From NCBI RefSeq assembly GCF_907164915.1, contig NC_061867.1:35771751-35835750 (forward strand): 64,000 nt of DNA, written 5' to 3'. The DNA is from Impatiens glandulifera (Eukaryota; Streptophyta; Magnoliopsida; Ericales; Balsaminaceae). The notes beneath the pieces are model-generated. The model had not been told where the DNA came from. It saw only the letters and a program-made list of their open reading frames with translations, and made no database searches. Made by a program: the position numbers and the translations under genes. Shown one piece after another: positions 13,708 to 26,800 of this stretch (position 1 is the first letter of the stretch; each line of letters starts with the position of its first letter).

Positions 13708-13841
13708 TGAGGAAATGACTTTCAGGTTTTAAATACGAAAAGTACCGCGCTTAAAAAAAAACGTTGGAGTGTCCCCCGCGCATTAAAAATAATACGCTAG
13801 CATTTTCCGCATTTAAGACCCTTTTAAGGGTCATTTCCTCA
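13708..13841. mobile_element. 134-bp MITE, present in block A only
   Basis: Inverted ends TGAGGAAATGAC and GTCATTTCCTCA enclose a 110-bp core with no ORF. The orthologous place in block B (about 25690) lacks it, so it is either a post-duplication insertion or an excision from B. AT-rich flanks prevent a confident target-duplication call. Confidence 0.7.
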
Positions 13842-14339
13842 TATTTCAAAATAAAAAAAATAAAAAATGGCTCTCGACTAATTTAGAAAAAGAAAGATAA
13901 ATTAGTTAAACAGGTTGGTCCGTGTCTAATTTCAAAAATAATAGTTAATAGATAAAAACATATTAGGCCGTGGCCCAATTCCAAATAAAACAGTTTTAAT
14001 GACATAGAACATATCTAGCCCAACCCAAAACATTTTTTTAAAGGGCATGTTTAGTCAACTTGTGAACTTGCTCAAGTTCTTTGCTTAGAATTGTAATTAG
14101 AATATTTTATATATATTTTAAAACAAAAATATTTTATTATTTTATCATTTATACTGCATTTAAATATATTGAATCAATATATTTTTTTTTAATTTAGAAA
14201 GTTTAAATGTTAAATCGATATTTTTTTAGTTTAAGTAAGTTAATATTTCGAATTGATAAATTGTTTTTTAGAATTCATGAATTTAACATGTCGGACTGAT
14301 ATATTTTTTTTAATAAGAATCGAATCCTAGAAAAAAAAA

Positions 14340-14950
14340 CACCAACAATCATATAGGTTTGGATACATGTGAAATCTTGGAATTGAATATACCATCAAGT
14401 TAAGAATCAAATGCAAAATCAGTTATAAAATCAAATTATAAATTAGAATTTTACAAATAAAAAGGAAGTTATTGCCAAACTTACTTTCAATTTTTTTTAT
14501 GAATTCTAATTAATTAAGGGAGTGAGTTTTGGGCTACAAATTAGTTTTACATTCATGAATATTGAATGAAGGACGTAAATTAAAACCAAAAGAACAAGGG
14601 GACACCTTAAATCAATCAAACAATGGCAAATAGTTCTTCTAAAATTCTTGATGGAAGGTCTTTTAAATTTGGTGATAAGAACTTCAAGATCAACTTGCAA
14701 ACTATTTATCATTTCTTAGTCTCACACCTTAAACACTCCTCTCAACTTCAACACAATTTTCTTAGCTTCTCAATCAAATGCATTTACTTCAAACATAAAA
14801 CACCAATAATAAAGAAGATAGCACACATTGTATTAAAATCTCATTTCATTGTATTTGATTAAAGATCTATTACAAATTATATCATCACTAGAAATAGGAA
14901 CACACTAATTTAATACATCAAAGACATTTGGTTGAATAAAGAGTTAATGG
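14340..14950. repeat. Extra copy of the block's right-end sequence
   Basis: From about 14355 to 14640 this matches 19985-20150 in block A and 50435-50706 in block B (shared core TATACCATCAAGTTAAGAAT). It is absent from the corresponding point of block B (26375-26620), which carries unrelated AT-rich DNA. A 79-codon ORF at 14623-14862 has no recognisable motif and is not called as a gene. Confidence 0.6.
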
Positions 14951-17900
14951 AGAAGAGAACATAGTTGGATATGTTAATCTTCTCGAATAGAGTTGAAATC
15001 TCAACTCTTGAAGGTAGATTCAAACCTCCTCTCCTTAGTAGATCTCATAAGGTGAAAAGGTACTTGAGGAGAAAGATCCTCTTGTCTACTTTTTTCTTTG
15101 GATTATTTAGAATGCGTTATCAATGATATGTGTCTTATTTTGCATCTTTTCTCCTTTTCTTTTTTATTCGAATGACTTAGAATGTACTATCGGTGATAAG
15201 CGTCTTATATCGCATCTCTTGTTTTTTTAGAGTTAAATATTTTATTCATGTTTCTGAAGAATGCTCTAGTCTTGATATATGTATTTGTTTTATTTAAATT
15301 AGAATATTGTTTTATTTGTTTTTTTACAAAGAGAAATAACTATTATGATCAAGCATAGTGAATAGGTTGCCTACGCATATTTTGACAAAGAATTAGGTCA
15401 ATGACGTAGTTCGTGGTCATCTGAATCTTTTTTTTGTATTTCTCATTTTTTCCTCTTGAAGATGTCCTATTTTATAAACTAAGACTTTATTTTATTATAA
15501 GATCCCTTATTATGAGAACTAGAGTTTCATTCCCTTTTCTATTTTTTTTTATTTTTCATTCATTTTATTTTTAATTGCCTTAGTATAAAAAAATATAATT
15601 TTATTTTTGTTGATGTTGTTATCATCATTTCAGTTTTAAGTTTGTTGATGTAAATATTTTCAATGTAATGATTTTAATGCATTCATATGCAAATACAATT
15701 ATATGAAGGGTCGATCATTTTCAAATTCTTCATTCATGACATTTTTTGACCTCCAAATGTACCATCAATCAAGTATGAGAAGAAATCATGTTCTCAAGTT
15801 GTCCGAGAGATCCTTCACTGTCTTCTATTATTTATCTTAAATATTTGACTCACTAGCTCGAGTAGACAATGAGATTGTTCTTCCATGAGCACCGTTCTTG
15901 AGCTTGAGTTTTAGTCGTGTTCTTGGGACTTGGAATCATATCTTATGATCAAGAGATCATGTCCTAATTTTGTGCTCAAGTTTTCCGAGAGATACTTCAT
16001 TGTCTTTCGTGATTTATCTTGAATGTTTGACTAACTTGAGTAAACGTTGTAATTATTTTCCACAATAATTGTTCTAGAGACTAAGATGTAGTCGTGGTCT
16101 TGGGACTTGGAGTTATTATTTATGATTGAGAGTACATGTCTTAGTTGAAGACCAATAAAATAAACACAATTATTATTTACTTCAGATATATATCGGACAT
16201 CGTCACTTGTTTTAGCCGCTCTGAGATGTCGTACGAATAACTTTCTAAGGCCACGTCAAAACTATAATAGGTCTCTCATTGATGGAGTGAATCATCTCTC
16301 GATTTTTATACCGAGTTAGCATTTCTCGCATGCTTGTTTATCCGCAATACATTGCTCCATTTATATGGTTGGTTGTTCTAGCTATCTCTTTTATTCAAAT
16401 AAAATAAAATAAAATCTTCAAAGGGATATAACGAGGTCGCTTCAAGTTTGTTGAATACCAAACATATAAGACATTTGGGGAGTGTTGTCCATTCTCGTCA
16501 TTGTATTTGATCTTCAATTGAACTTTAGAGATTTGAAGTTGTGGATTATGATCAAGAGATCTTGCCATGAATTGAAGGTTGATTAATAGACGTGACCACC
16601 CTGAATCACATATTTGTCCTTAACATCTTCACATACTTGAGTTGTTTGAGATGTCATCATTTGTACATATGTTAGCATTTCACAACTCTATCAAACTATA
16701 ATAGGCCTCATATTAATGGAGTGCATCATCTATCATTTTTTACGTCGAGTTATAATTTTTCGGATGCTTGTATATCCACAATTCATTGCTCCATTTCCAC
16801 ATAGTTAGTTTTTCTAGGTACTCCATTTGCTTGAATTTATTCAAAGATTTTTCAAAAGTATAAAATGGGCTTACGTCCATCATTATGAGCATACCAATTT
16901 ATAGGACTTTGAGGAAATAATTTATATTCTCGTCCTTACATTTCTCATGATCGTTGTGTAGACCGAGAAATGTCTTTATCTAGATGACATGATCGTCTTT
17001 GTCTCGAAGCAAGGGAGAGTCAAAATATCATGAACGTGACTTATGGAATGATGACCCTTCAATGTCTACCTGCAATGCAAATGCTATGTTCATGAAGCCT
17101 AATCATCTACGTGGCTTTTGCGATTCTTTCAATGAGATCATTTTTTGGTTTGTTGTGAAGAACATGTGGATATTAGAAAGATGGTTAAGAAAAAAAGTCA
17201 CATCAATTATATGACAACCCGTGTTGTCATTTATGCACTTACATTTCCTAACGGGAAATAGGCACACACTTTTCAACTCGTCGTTTTTATTTAAAATGAA
17301 AGTATTTAAATGTATGGTTACTAGTAAACAAAATAAATCGTCATAAGTATTCAACCTCCGTCATCACCTTATAAATGCACACATTATTTTGCAAAGTATA
17401 AGAAATGGTGTAAGTTCAATTGATAGAAAAAGAAAATCGAGTATTCTTCGATCTCCTTCTCTCCTCATCATTTGATCTTTATCCTTCTTCATTTGCTTTG
17501 GCATGCCTCTTGTGAAAACTTAACCATAAATGTGAGATCTCTCTTGTCGACCGTCATCATTTTTGTGTCGCTCCACTTGGAAGAATATGAGGTATTATGG
17601 TTAATCATGACCTTTATAACTAAGTCATTTTCTCAAAGGGCGATATCTCGCTTAGCTTGAACATCTCGTGGTGAATCTCACAACACTTGCAATGGGCGGT
17701 CCAAATGGTTAGCGTCGTGTCATCGATCATAGACTTGCCTACAAAATAAACACCAAAGACACACAACGGTTTTTTAAAGACCAGAATGTACCCATGAGTT
17801 CTTATTTTAGCTATAATGAATACACGTATTTACATAAGTATAGTAACCACGTAAAGGCTTTCAACATGGCTTGACCATTCAAGAACGACGAACGACTAGA

Positions 17901-20148
17901 TCTTGGGAATCGTAACCGAAATTTTGTTTCTATGGAGAAATCATAAGAGAAATTTCACTCACCCTGTCGAAGAGCATACAAAATCACCAACTAAGAGGAA
18001 GCGTCATCTCAATTGAGAATTTCTCATCATCCCCATGATTCATATCCCTCAAAACATATCTCATCGTCGGGAAGAATGATTGGATCCCGTGTCTCTGGGT
18101 TCATCCTCTCGCATCATCGCTCAAATTTGGAACAAATTGTAATTCCTCATTGACTAATCTTTGCACATAATATTATATAATATTATAAGTGTGCAGTTGA
18201 CGTCGTACAACACACATCATGTACTACCTAAAAACAAAGGGTGATGTGCTTAAGATTAAAATAAATGCACATAGAAAGACGAAGTTGGGTGATGTACCAT
18301 TTTTTACTTTTATTTATTACTTTTATCTTTTGCATTTTTATTTTTTAGATTTGTTTTTTTTAAGGTGTAAAATATTATTTTAATAAAGACAAAAATTTTA
18401 TTTCAAGCTAAACATCGATTACTTCTCAATAGAGTCGCTAGAAAAACTGTAACACAAAAACTCGACCCTTCTCGAGAAGAGGTTTTTGTTTCTTGATGGT
18501 CGTGTCCCATAACTCACATTCCTCTCAATTCTCGAGTGAGACGAGAAACCAAAATTTTATGCTTGACTAATGTGCGTTTAAAACCACCAATTTAGATTAG
18601 CTTTAACTTTTTTAGAGTCGTCACATAATTTAATACTCGAGAAATTGTGTAATAAAAATATTTTGCGTGTTAAAACACATTTTAGAGATTATAGTTTTCA
18701 TTCGTTTTTCTTATTCATGGAGTTGTATTTAGTACCTCAAATATAAATAATTATCCCCATTACTTAGTAATTTAGGTTGGCTTGGCCCGAAGAGGTATAC
18801 TTATTTTCAAGAACCAAAAAGACTATGAGAAAAGCCGTACGAGTCACTAAAACGACAACTCCTTGCTTTCCCAGTCAAGTATTTCACCATCCCCATACTT
18901 ACATTGATTGACAAAAGTCGATATACATATAAACTTCATTCTATTCTGGATGAAAATGGAGTTTTGTGAATTCTCTCCAGAACTAGAAGATCATTTCGAG
19001 ATCTTCGAACATATTCAAACCCTTTCTTTATCATTATGATATTCCACATGGATAACCTTGAAATGAGTAATTTTATTAGGCCAAACATCTATTCGAAAGT
19101 AAGTGTAGTTCATCGGTTCAACCGAATGCCCCTCTCTTTCGGCAAAGAGAATATGAGTGTACGGTTATTCTTCATATGCTTCGCCATAGAATAGATCATC
19201 CCCATTCCCGTTCTTTTTAGTGTACTTGCTTTAGCTTGATTACACGTGAGAAATGACTCTCGTGTTATGTCTCATGTGCTTGTAACTTGACAATATCTAA
19301 TTTAAACCTTTGATCATTTAAAAGAATATTATTATACACCTTATTTATTTATCTAATCCTAGGGCATGGAGTTTTGTGAATTCTCCCCAGAACTAGAAGA
19401 TCATTTCGAGATCTTCGAACATATTCAAACCCTTTCTTTGTCATTATGATATTCCACATGGATAACCTTAAAATGAGTAATTTTATTAGGCCAAACATCT
19501 ATTCGAAAGTAAGTGTAGTTCATCGGTTCAACTGAATTCCCCTCTCTTTCGGCAAAGAGAATATGAGTGTACGGTTATTCTTCATATGCTTCGCCATAGA
19601 ATAGATCATCCCCATTCCCGTTCTTTTTAGTGTACTTGCTTTAGCTTACACGTGAGAAATGACTCTCGTGTTATGTCTCATGTGCTTGTAACTTGACAAT
19701 ATCTAATTTAAACCTTTGATCATTTAAAAGAATATTATTATACACCTTATTTATTTATCTAATCCTAGGGCATGTGTCTAAAGGTTTTTTCAAACATAAA
19801 TATGTGTCTAGTTTTGTATTATTTTGTTCTTAAGGCATGTGTATATGTCATGTGTCTTATCACTAAAATAAAAATATTAGTACATGTAGATGAGTAGTGA
19901 AGCTCGAAAAATGAAGATACATTGGGCCAGATCGGGCCATGGATGAACAATTTTGGTCACGGGTATACAAACACCGATAAGCATACGGGTTTGGACACAT
20001 TTGAAATCCTAAAATTGAATATACCATCAAGTTAAGAATCAAATGCAAACCGAGTTATAAAATCAAAATATAAATTAGAAATTTAAAAAATAAAAGGTAT
20101 TGCCAAACTCATGTTCAAAATATTTTTATGAATTCTAATTATACTTTA
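14951..20148. repeat. Degenerate repetitive non-coding tract, block A
   Basis: No gene is recognisable. The tract has internal diverged repeats: a GGACTTGG-containing unit near 15770-16120 and a unit with GGAGTGNATCATCT near 16280 and 16715. Around 18440-18640 the text (aaactcgaccc..., later tttagagtcgtcacataattt) resembles leader sequence of Ty3/gypsy elements, so this may be an eroded large retroelement. That reading is weak. Its counterpart in block B is 26622-28554 plus 43067-43848 plus 48594-50580. Confidence 0.45.
18959..19774. repeat. Tandem duplication, two units of about 410 bp
   Basis: GGAGTTTTGTGAATTCTC begins at 18959 and again at 19369, and the two units are almost identical (a 4-base loss and a few substitutions in the second). 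Block B has a single copy (from about 49805), so the tandem duplication arose in block A after the blocks separated, or B lost one. Confidence 0.85.
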
Positions 20149-20662
20149 TGTCCAGAAATTGAGATAAACTGTAATTGTGGAAAATATACATAAATTTGAA
20201 ATGAGATACGGTCCATGAAGTCGTTCTTCGTTCTTTGGATCTTCTTTGATCTTGGATCTCTAAGTTCTGGATTGGACCTAAATTGGTAATGAATGATGTA
20301 GGTGGGGGTTTACGTCTTCGAACTCTCTATCGATAGCCCTTGAGTGTTCTTGAGAGATGAACATACATCTACCTTTTATTTGATGAGAGAAACGTGATAG
20401 GTAGGCTATTTGTATGGGTTGGGGATTACCCTAATATACCCATTTATTATTCGGCCCATCAACGAAATAATAAGTGATATTTATGCTTCTACATAAATAT
20501 GTTCCCACATTTATTATAGATATCCAAATAAGCCCTTAACCTTTATACTTTAATAGATCACTTAATTGAACTTTAATCTTTATATGATAACAACTAATAT
20601 ACAATTACTAAATAATATAATACCTAAATGTTTAAATTAATTCCAACAATCTCCCACTTGGG

Positions 20663-20700
<38 letters not shown>

Positions 20701-22521
20701 CCTTCAATTGTATATTATAACTTTAAGAGCTCAAAATATTTTACCATTTCCAAATATATTTATATCAATCTCGACCATCAATTATATAAATATAGGATTA
20801 AAGCGATTTTTGTTACATTAATTTGTAACTAAACCCTCAATAGTCACATATGTCAATACAATCAAATGACATAAATCAAATATGGGTGTGTAGTGTGGAT
20901 TAGCATGTAGTATGATCTTTAACATGTCTAATACCAACAAGGTCCTCCTTTATTCCTTATAGAAATCACTCCGAATAACTTTATAATTTTGATTTCTATT
21001 AAAATTAAATCTTTAATTTATTTAGAAACTAAATTTTTAATGTGCATATAAATTCCAAATTATATCTATATTACATTACAAACTCTCGCTAAAAATGTAT
21101 ATCATCTTAATATGCAATATCCATTTGAATAATATGTTCATGAAAGACCTCTGATATCAAATATTTAGAGAACTAATCTATAATTTTAGAGTTTGTTCAA
21201 ATATACTCAATAGATAACTAAACATTCTGAATTCTTTATTTTCTAAATAGTACGACTTAGTTGAACTCATATTACTCTTAAATTAAAAGAACTTTAGATT
21301 ATTGTCACATAATATTTTTAGTGGTCTTTCTATATATATCATTCATAATTTGCAACTCTGTGACAAAATTTTACAGTTAGATTCTTTAATTGGATGTCAA
21401 AAAACACCTAATAAATTTTGCCATCATGCTGAAATAATTATAGTGTCTTCTTAACACTCTTACCATAATTAATTATTTCAACTAATAATTAAACTAAAAT
21501 TGACACGAATTTCTGATTGTTTTGGTATCCAACAAAATTCGAATCAAAATACCAAATGATCTCTATCCGATTCGATTTCACTATATGTATAGTGTGTAAT
21601 GTTTTGTTTTTAAAATGTTACATTACTTGTTTGGTTATTTTCTAATGATCCAACGAGGATCCTTTAAGTATTTTTCTAACATCATAAATATACTTAATTT
21701 CTTGATTCATATATTCTTGAGCATTCATTAGACTCTTGTTTAAGGAGTCTTTTGTATTTATTTATTTTAAGGCTATTCTTGAAGTACTTATGAGACTAAA
21801 TTTGTCTCTAGATTTTTTAGAATATCCAATAATTAACATCTAATGATTCTTTAGTCCAGTTTATTTTCTTTAGACCTATAAAGTATAATCTTAACTGGAT
21901 AACCCCAAAAGAATTCACTAGTTGTTTTAATTGAAATTTTATTCCGTATATAAGTTGTAATTATTAATTCTTCTCTTCAAATAAATTAATTAATGGAGAT
22001 ATTCCATAAATGATTGTTTCCAAATAATTAGTATCTAAAATAGTTTTTTATTTATTCATCTTTAATATGAATTGTCATTGTTTGCACTGATGTTACTTTC
22101 ACCATCAATTAACTTTTGACAACTAACTCAATTTTAAAATAAAGAGTATCTAAAATATTACTTTATTTTCTCATCTTTAATTTGTATTGGCAATGCCCAT
22201 GTCGATGTTTCTTTCACCATTAATTGACTTTTGACAACTAACTCAACTGTACATCAGCACATTACTTTAGATAGTAATACTGAAGTTTATCATCAAATGT
22301 TTATGATTATCGAAGTTAAATTACTCTTAGAACAAACAAACAAAAACTGTAATATGTATTCTTTTATGCACCACTTTCTTTAGTAATTTTCTTTTAGGTG
22401 CAACATTTGTAATTCCTACAACTTTATTATCTTGTAAGGTATATGCTAAGTGAATACTATTTATTTTATTTTTGTTTCAATCTTTTATTTTTTCTTACAC
22501 GCAATATGATGTGAGTTCTTA
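20149..22521 (-). mobile_element. Truncated, degenerate copia-type retrotransposon
   Basis: A putative 500-bp 3' LTR (20149-20648) starts TGTCC and ends CCAACA on the plus strand. It is followed directly by ATCTCCCACTTGG, the same polypurine tract (minus strand) that element 2 carries next to its 3' LTR. The interior to 22521 is heavily decayed, with no ORF above 60 codons. Faint copia-like coding traces are visible on the minus strand but are not enough to assign domains. A 110-bp tandem repeat occurs at about 22060-22250. No second LTR exists; the fragment stops where block B begins. Confidence 0.55.
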
Positions 22522-22723
22522 AAAAATATATATATTAACTTCTTGAAACAATAAAGTTCCACCAATTTGACACTACAGCTTTGTTGCAACTTAAATCAAG
22601 CAATGCAAATTACATCAAAGGCAGTATTTATTTTGAAAGTTTCATACTGGAAGACAGACTACCAAACAGAGATAAAAAACTGAAAACTTAAAATTGAATA
22701 AAAGGATATAACCAGTTAGTTAC

Positions 22724-23518
22724 CTGCAGCTGCAAAGTGTGGAGAAGGAAATTCTTAACAATCTCAGTTTCTCCATTAAGCAAGAAGGCAACTGCTGAAG
22801 GGATAAAATCACGGATGAAAACTTGATCATAGTTGAGTGGTTGCTTATCAGCAGAATCACTAGCTGCTGCAACTGTCCCAACTGGGTTCCCGCAATAGGT
22901 CACAACTGCATTTCGAAGCAACTTCCAAGCCTCTTTTTCAATCTCAGACAACTCTTTCTCATTGACCAACACATTTTCCTTATTCAAACCTCCTAAAGTA
23001 TCTACCTTATCAGCATTTACTTTTGATTCATTAGCTTCTTCTAATTTAAACTCTCGTTCCTTTACACCTGGACCCTTATTCTCAATCACTATAGGCTTCA
23101 CATTCAAACCACCTTGAATATAAATACTCTCAAACCCTGTCTGACCAACATTCTTTTCTGCTGATGTCGAATTCAACCTTATATTCGATGCAACATTAAC
23201 TATAATCGTTGCAAACTTTCGCTTATCAATGAAACAGCTCCTAAAACCTCTAGTTTGGCCCCAGCCCAAATCAGACCCATAAAAAGAAATCCGATTCAGA
23301 TCAGTTTTAGGAACAAATCCTAATCTATTCCCCTTACAACTACTAAATTGACCAGTACCCTTTACTTTAAATTGTAATTTCGACAAATTATCAGCAATTA
23401 AATGATTACATTTTGGGAAAGGAAATCTGAAAATAGAGGAATTCCTACCGCCGACTAAGATTTTACTATAAGGCTTCATTACTATGGAAACGCCAATACA
23501 ACTAGTAGCATTCACCAT
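22724..23518 (-). pseudogene. Invertase 5' fragment: exon 1 only
   Basis: A second copy of invertase exon 1, 265 codons with no stop. It differs from the complete gene by about eight residues, for example R for G after SSIF and S for Y in the SDYADK segment. The splice donor is intact. The intron then runs about 200 bases to the block B breakpoint, and exons 2-6 are missing from the rest of the window. Reading through the donor adds 11 residues and a stop at 22688. The TATA box and UTR splice signals upstream are kept, so it could still be transcribed. The predicted product would hold the transit peptide but almost none of the GH100 barrel. Confidence 0.9.
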
Positions 23519-23837
23519 TTTTGTTATGATCTAAAACCCAATAGCCGCTGTATACTAGTAGTATTACTATATAGGTTCCAATTTCAAAAAAAAACAAAAC
23601 CCAGATACCTATATAGAATCGAATCCGTATTAGAGTATCTACAACTATATACAGAGATCCGTAAGTCCTCAAAACTGAAACAAATGTAAAGGATCAAGAA
23701 AGAACGATTGATTTTAACAAAGCTTGAAGCTTTACTTACAGATTTTCAATGTTCGTCAGAAAAGTGTGCTTGAAAATGAACAGAGATTTTTCTTGAATGG
23801 TTTGAGAGCGAGAAGCTAGGGACGCGTTTATATATAG

Positions 23838-26800
23838 AGAGAGCGGGGCTTTCGTAGAAGGAAGAAGGAAGGGTAATTTACTAAAATGCCCTCGGAAACG
23901 TGTTAAGAAAGGAAATTATGTAACTGAGGGTATAATCGTCAAAATTGAATTGATGGAAGGATTTGATTATCGGTTCTCATCTGACACGTCAGAAGTGATT
24001 TATTTACGTGATTTATTTGATGACATTTATATCATAAATATAAATTAAGACGTTAAATTATTCATATTTTATTTTTTATAAAATTAAATATTTAATAGAA
24101 GAATATCGTATCAAATAAGCCATATGCCCATATCTGTATATTTAATTTAATTAATAAAAACAAAAAACTAACAGCATTCTTTTTTCTCTTACTTCTCTTT
24201 GATGGGTTTTTTTTAAATTAAAATTAAATTTTTTTCTTTTATTATTTTCGCTTCAAGTTTTTCCATTACTTCGATTCTTTATTTAAAATACGTAATTTTT
24301 AATAACAGTATAAACTTAAATGTCCCAAAACTAATTCTAGATAAATAAACTTATCAATATTTTATATAGGTTTGTCTGTCACTTTAGCCAAAAATAAACC
24401 AAATAATCCTATAAAGGATATTAAATTCTCACGCAAATTTTATTCATGGAATAAACTTTACTCATTCTCAAATTTAAATTAAATTTACTTAACACATATC
24501 TAATTTATTTTATTCATTATATTTGGAACAATTATAAATTAATATTAATCATCTTTAAAAAATTAATGTTAATTTTAATAAATTATTTTATTTAAATTTT
24601 TATTAAATATTTATCCTAATAAAACATCACTAGTTTAAAAAAAATAGTTTTTTAGATAGTCATAATATAAACACATGAAATTATAAATTTATGACTTTGT
24701 AAGACATGAGTTCATATCTTGTATTAAATATTTTATCACTTAGTTATTAGTTTTTATTGTCATATTCTAAACTAAAAAAAATAATTCAAAATTTTGATAA
24801 TACTAATAGACATTTCTGTGAAATTTGTAAAATTAAGTTTGATTATAGGAAAATACCTAAATTGCACCATGTGTATTTGTTAGCTGTCTATTTTTTACTA
24901 AGTTATTTTTTTTTCCAACTAAGTTAAATACACATGTAATGTTTGTGACGCTAAAATTTATATAAGAATGTGTGTGAAGATATTTTTGTTGATTTGATGT
25001 TTGATTACACACCAAGTATCCAAACATATATTTATATTCTTTGTAACATATGAATATGTGACAACTTGAAGAATCAAATGTCTTAATTTAAAGAATGTGA
25101 CCATTTTGAATGTAACATATAAATTTGCTACGACTCGAAGATTCAAATTTAGATAAATAAGCCTAAATTGTCCACGTGACAATGAATTGAGCATAAAAAG
25201 TAAGGTTCAATCATACTCAACTTCAATTGAGTTAGATTTCATTTTCAATAGAAAAGTTTTCATCGGCATCTTTGGACTTCAAGTGCGTGTATTTTCCAGA
25301 TTGTCTGGATATGGATGATCATCCTCTAATCAGATGTTTTCCATTAAGAATGTAATAAGTTTATAAACTAACTTAGTCATTCTCTAATTAAGTGGTTCCT
25401 CCAATACAGATTAAGAATGTAATATGTAACTAATATATACCTAAGACAATTTTTAATCTTATTATACTTCTTGATAAACTTAAATTATTGTAACCAATCG
25501 AAACCATATGTAGAATTAGGATTAATATTTAAACATTAGAATTGGGATTAATATTTAAACATGTTGGTAATAAATGAAATTTGACATCCATATTTAATTC
25601 CAATATAAATCTAACTTTGTCAGTTTTCTGTTTTTCTTGTAGTTTTTATTATGAAGCTAGCATCAGCCTAATTTAAACAAAGGATAAGAAAAAGGAATTG
25701 GCTTTTGACTAATTTAGAAAAAGAAAGATAAATTTAATTAAATAGGTTGGTCCGTGTCTCAATTTCAAAAATAATAGTTAATGGATAAAAACATATTAGG
25801 CCGTGGCCCAATTCCAAATAAAACAGTTTTAATGAAATAGAACATATCTAGCCCAACCCAAAACAATTTTTTTTAAAGGCATGTTTAGTCAACTTGTGCA
25901 CGATTCAACCAAGAATTTTATCAAAACATTGATTGTTTTTATTTTTCTTAGTGTTATTGATAACAATGAAATTGGATTATAATTCCAATTTTTAAGTTTG
26001 GTATATCATTTAAAGTGAAATTTAAATTATAATTTTAATAGAATTCAAACAAATTTAATTTTATCATTATTAATTCCACTTTTTCTTTGCTCAGAATTGT
26101 AATTATAATATTTTTTTTATATATTTTAAAACAAAAATATCTTATTATTTTATTATTTACAATGCGGTTAAATATGTTGAACCAATAATTTTTTTAATTT
26201 AGAAATTTAAAATATCAAATCAATATTTTTTTAATATAGTAAATTAACATTTCAAATTGATATATTGTTTTTCTAATTTAGGAAATTAAAATGTTGAACC
26301 AAAACTTTGTTTTTTATAATTTATGAATTTAGCATGTATATATTTTTATTAATAAGAATCAAATCCTAAAAAAAAAAATTATTGACTTTTGAATTATTCT
26401 AATAGGTTGTGTAAAACAATATCTTAATAAAATAATGTATTCAAATTTGTTTTATTATATTTTTTTAAATATAAAAATTGAAATTAAATTATAATTTCAT
26501 AGTTTTTCTAAATATAGAAATTGAATTGTAATTAAATGTCAAATATATTTCTCAGAAGAATTAGAATTTGAATTCCAATATCAATTCCAAATCTAATTTC
26601 AATTCCAGTTCACCAATTAAAACATAGTTGGATATGTTAATCTTCTCAAATAGAGTTGAAATCTCAACTATTGAAGGTAGATTCAAACCTCCTCTCCTTA
26701 GTAGATCTCATAAGGTGAAAAGGTACTTGAGGAGAGATCCTCTTGTATACTTCTTTTTTCTTTGGATTATTTAGAATGCCTTATCAATGATATGCATTTT

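Larger units (their letters stand above)
11365..14339. other. AT-rich DNA upstream of the invertase, within block A
   Basis: No gene seen. It aligns with 23838-26375 of block B except for three A-specific parts: about 1 kb at 12086-13072, the 134-bp MITE at 13708, and AT-repeat expansion near 13287. Block B in turn has about 200 bp of extra sequence near 24190-24410 and about 300 bp near 25000-25310. These indels postdate the duplication, or were lost from one copy. Confidence 0.6.
10030..20148. repeat. Block A of a direct segmental duplication
   Basis: This segment and block B (22522-50706 minus its insertions) align in the same order and orientation. Shared parts are invertase intron 1 start, exon 1, promoter, AT-rich upstream DNA and the repetitive stretch from about 14955 onward. 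Exon 1 proteins of the two copies differ at about eight of 265 residues. Block A keeps uninterrupted versions of the sites where elements 1 and 2 inserted in block B (near 16918 and 17672). The right end is cut by a copia LTR at 20149. Confidence 0.85.

Noticed and set aside
14623..14862. 79-codon plus ORF starting MANSSSKILDG
   Set aside because: Lies in a repeated non-coding segment; no motif, and the other copies of the segment do not keep the frame.
17103..17354. 83-codon minus ORF also present at 43267-43518
   Set aside because: Similarity is explained by the segmental duplication. The block B copy shifts frame in the second half, and neither shows a domain or coding-type conservation.
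14951..20148. Firm call of a Ty3/gypsy (Ogre/Tat-like) element
   Set aside because: Only leader-like phrases were seen; no gag, pol, primer site or polypurine tract could be read.
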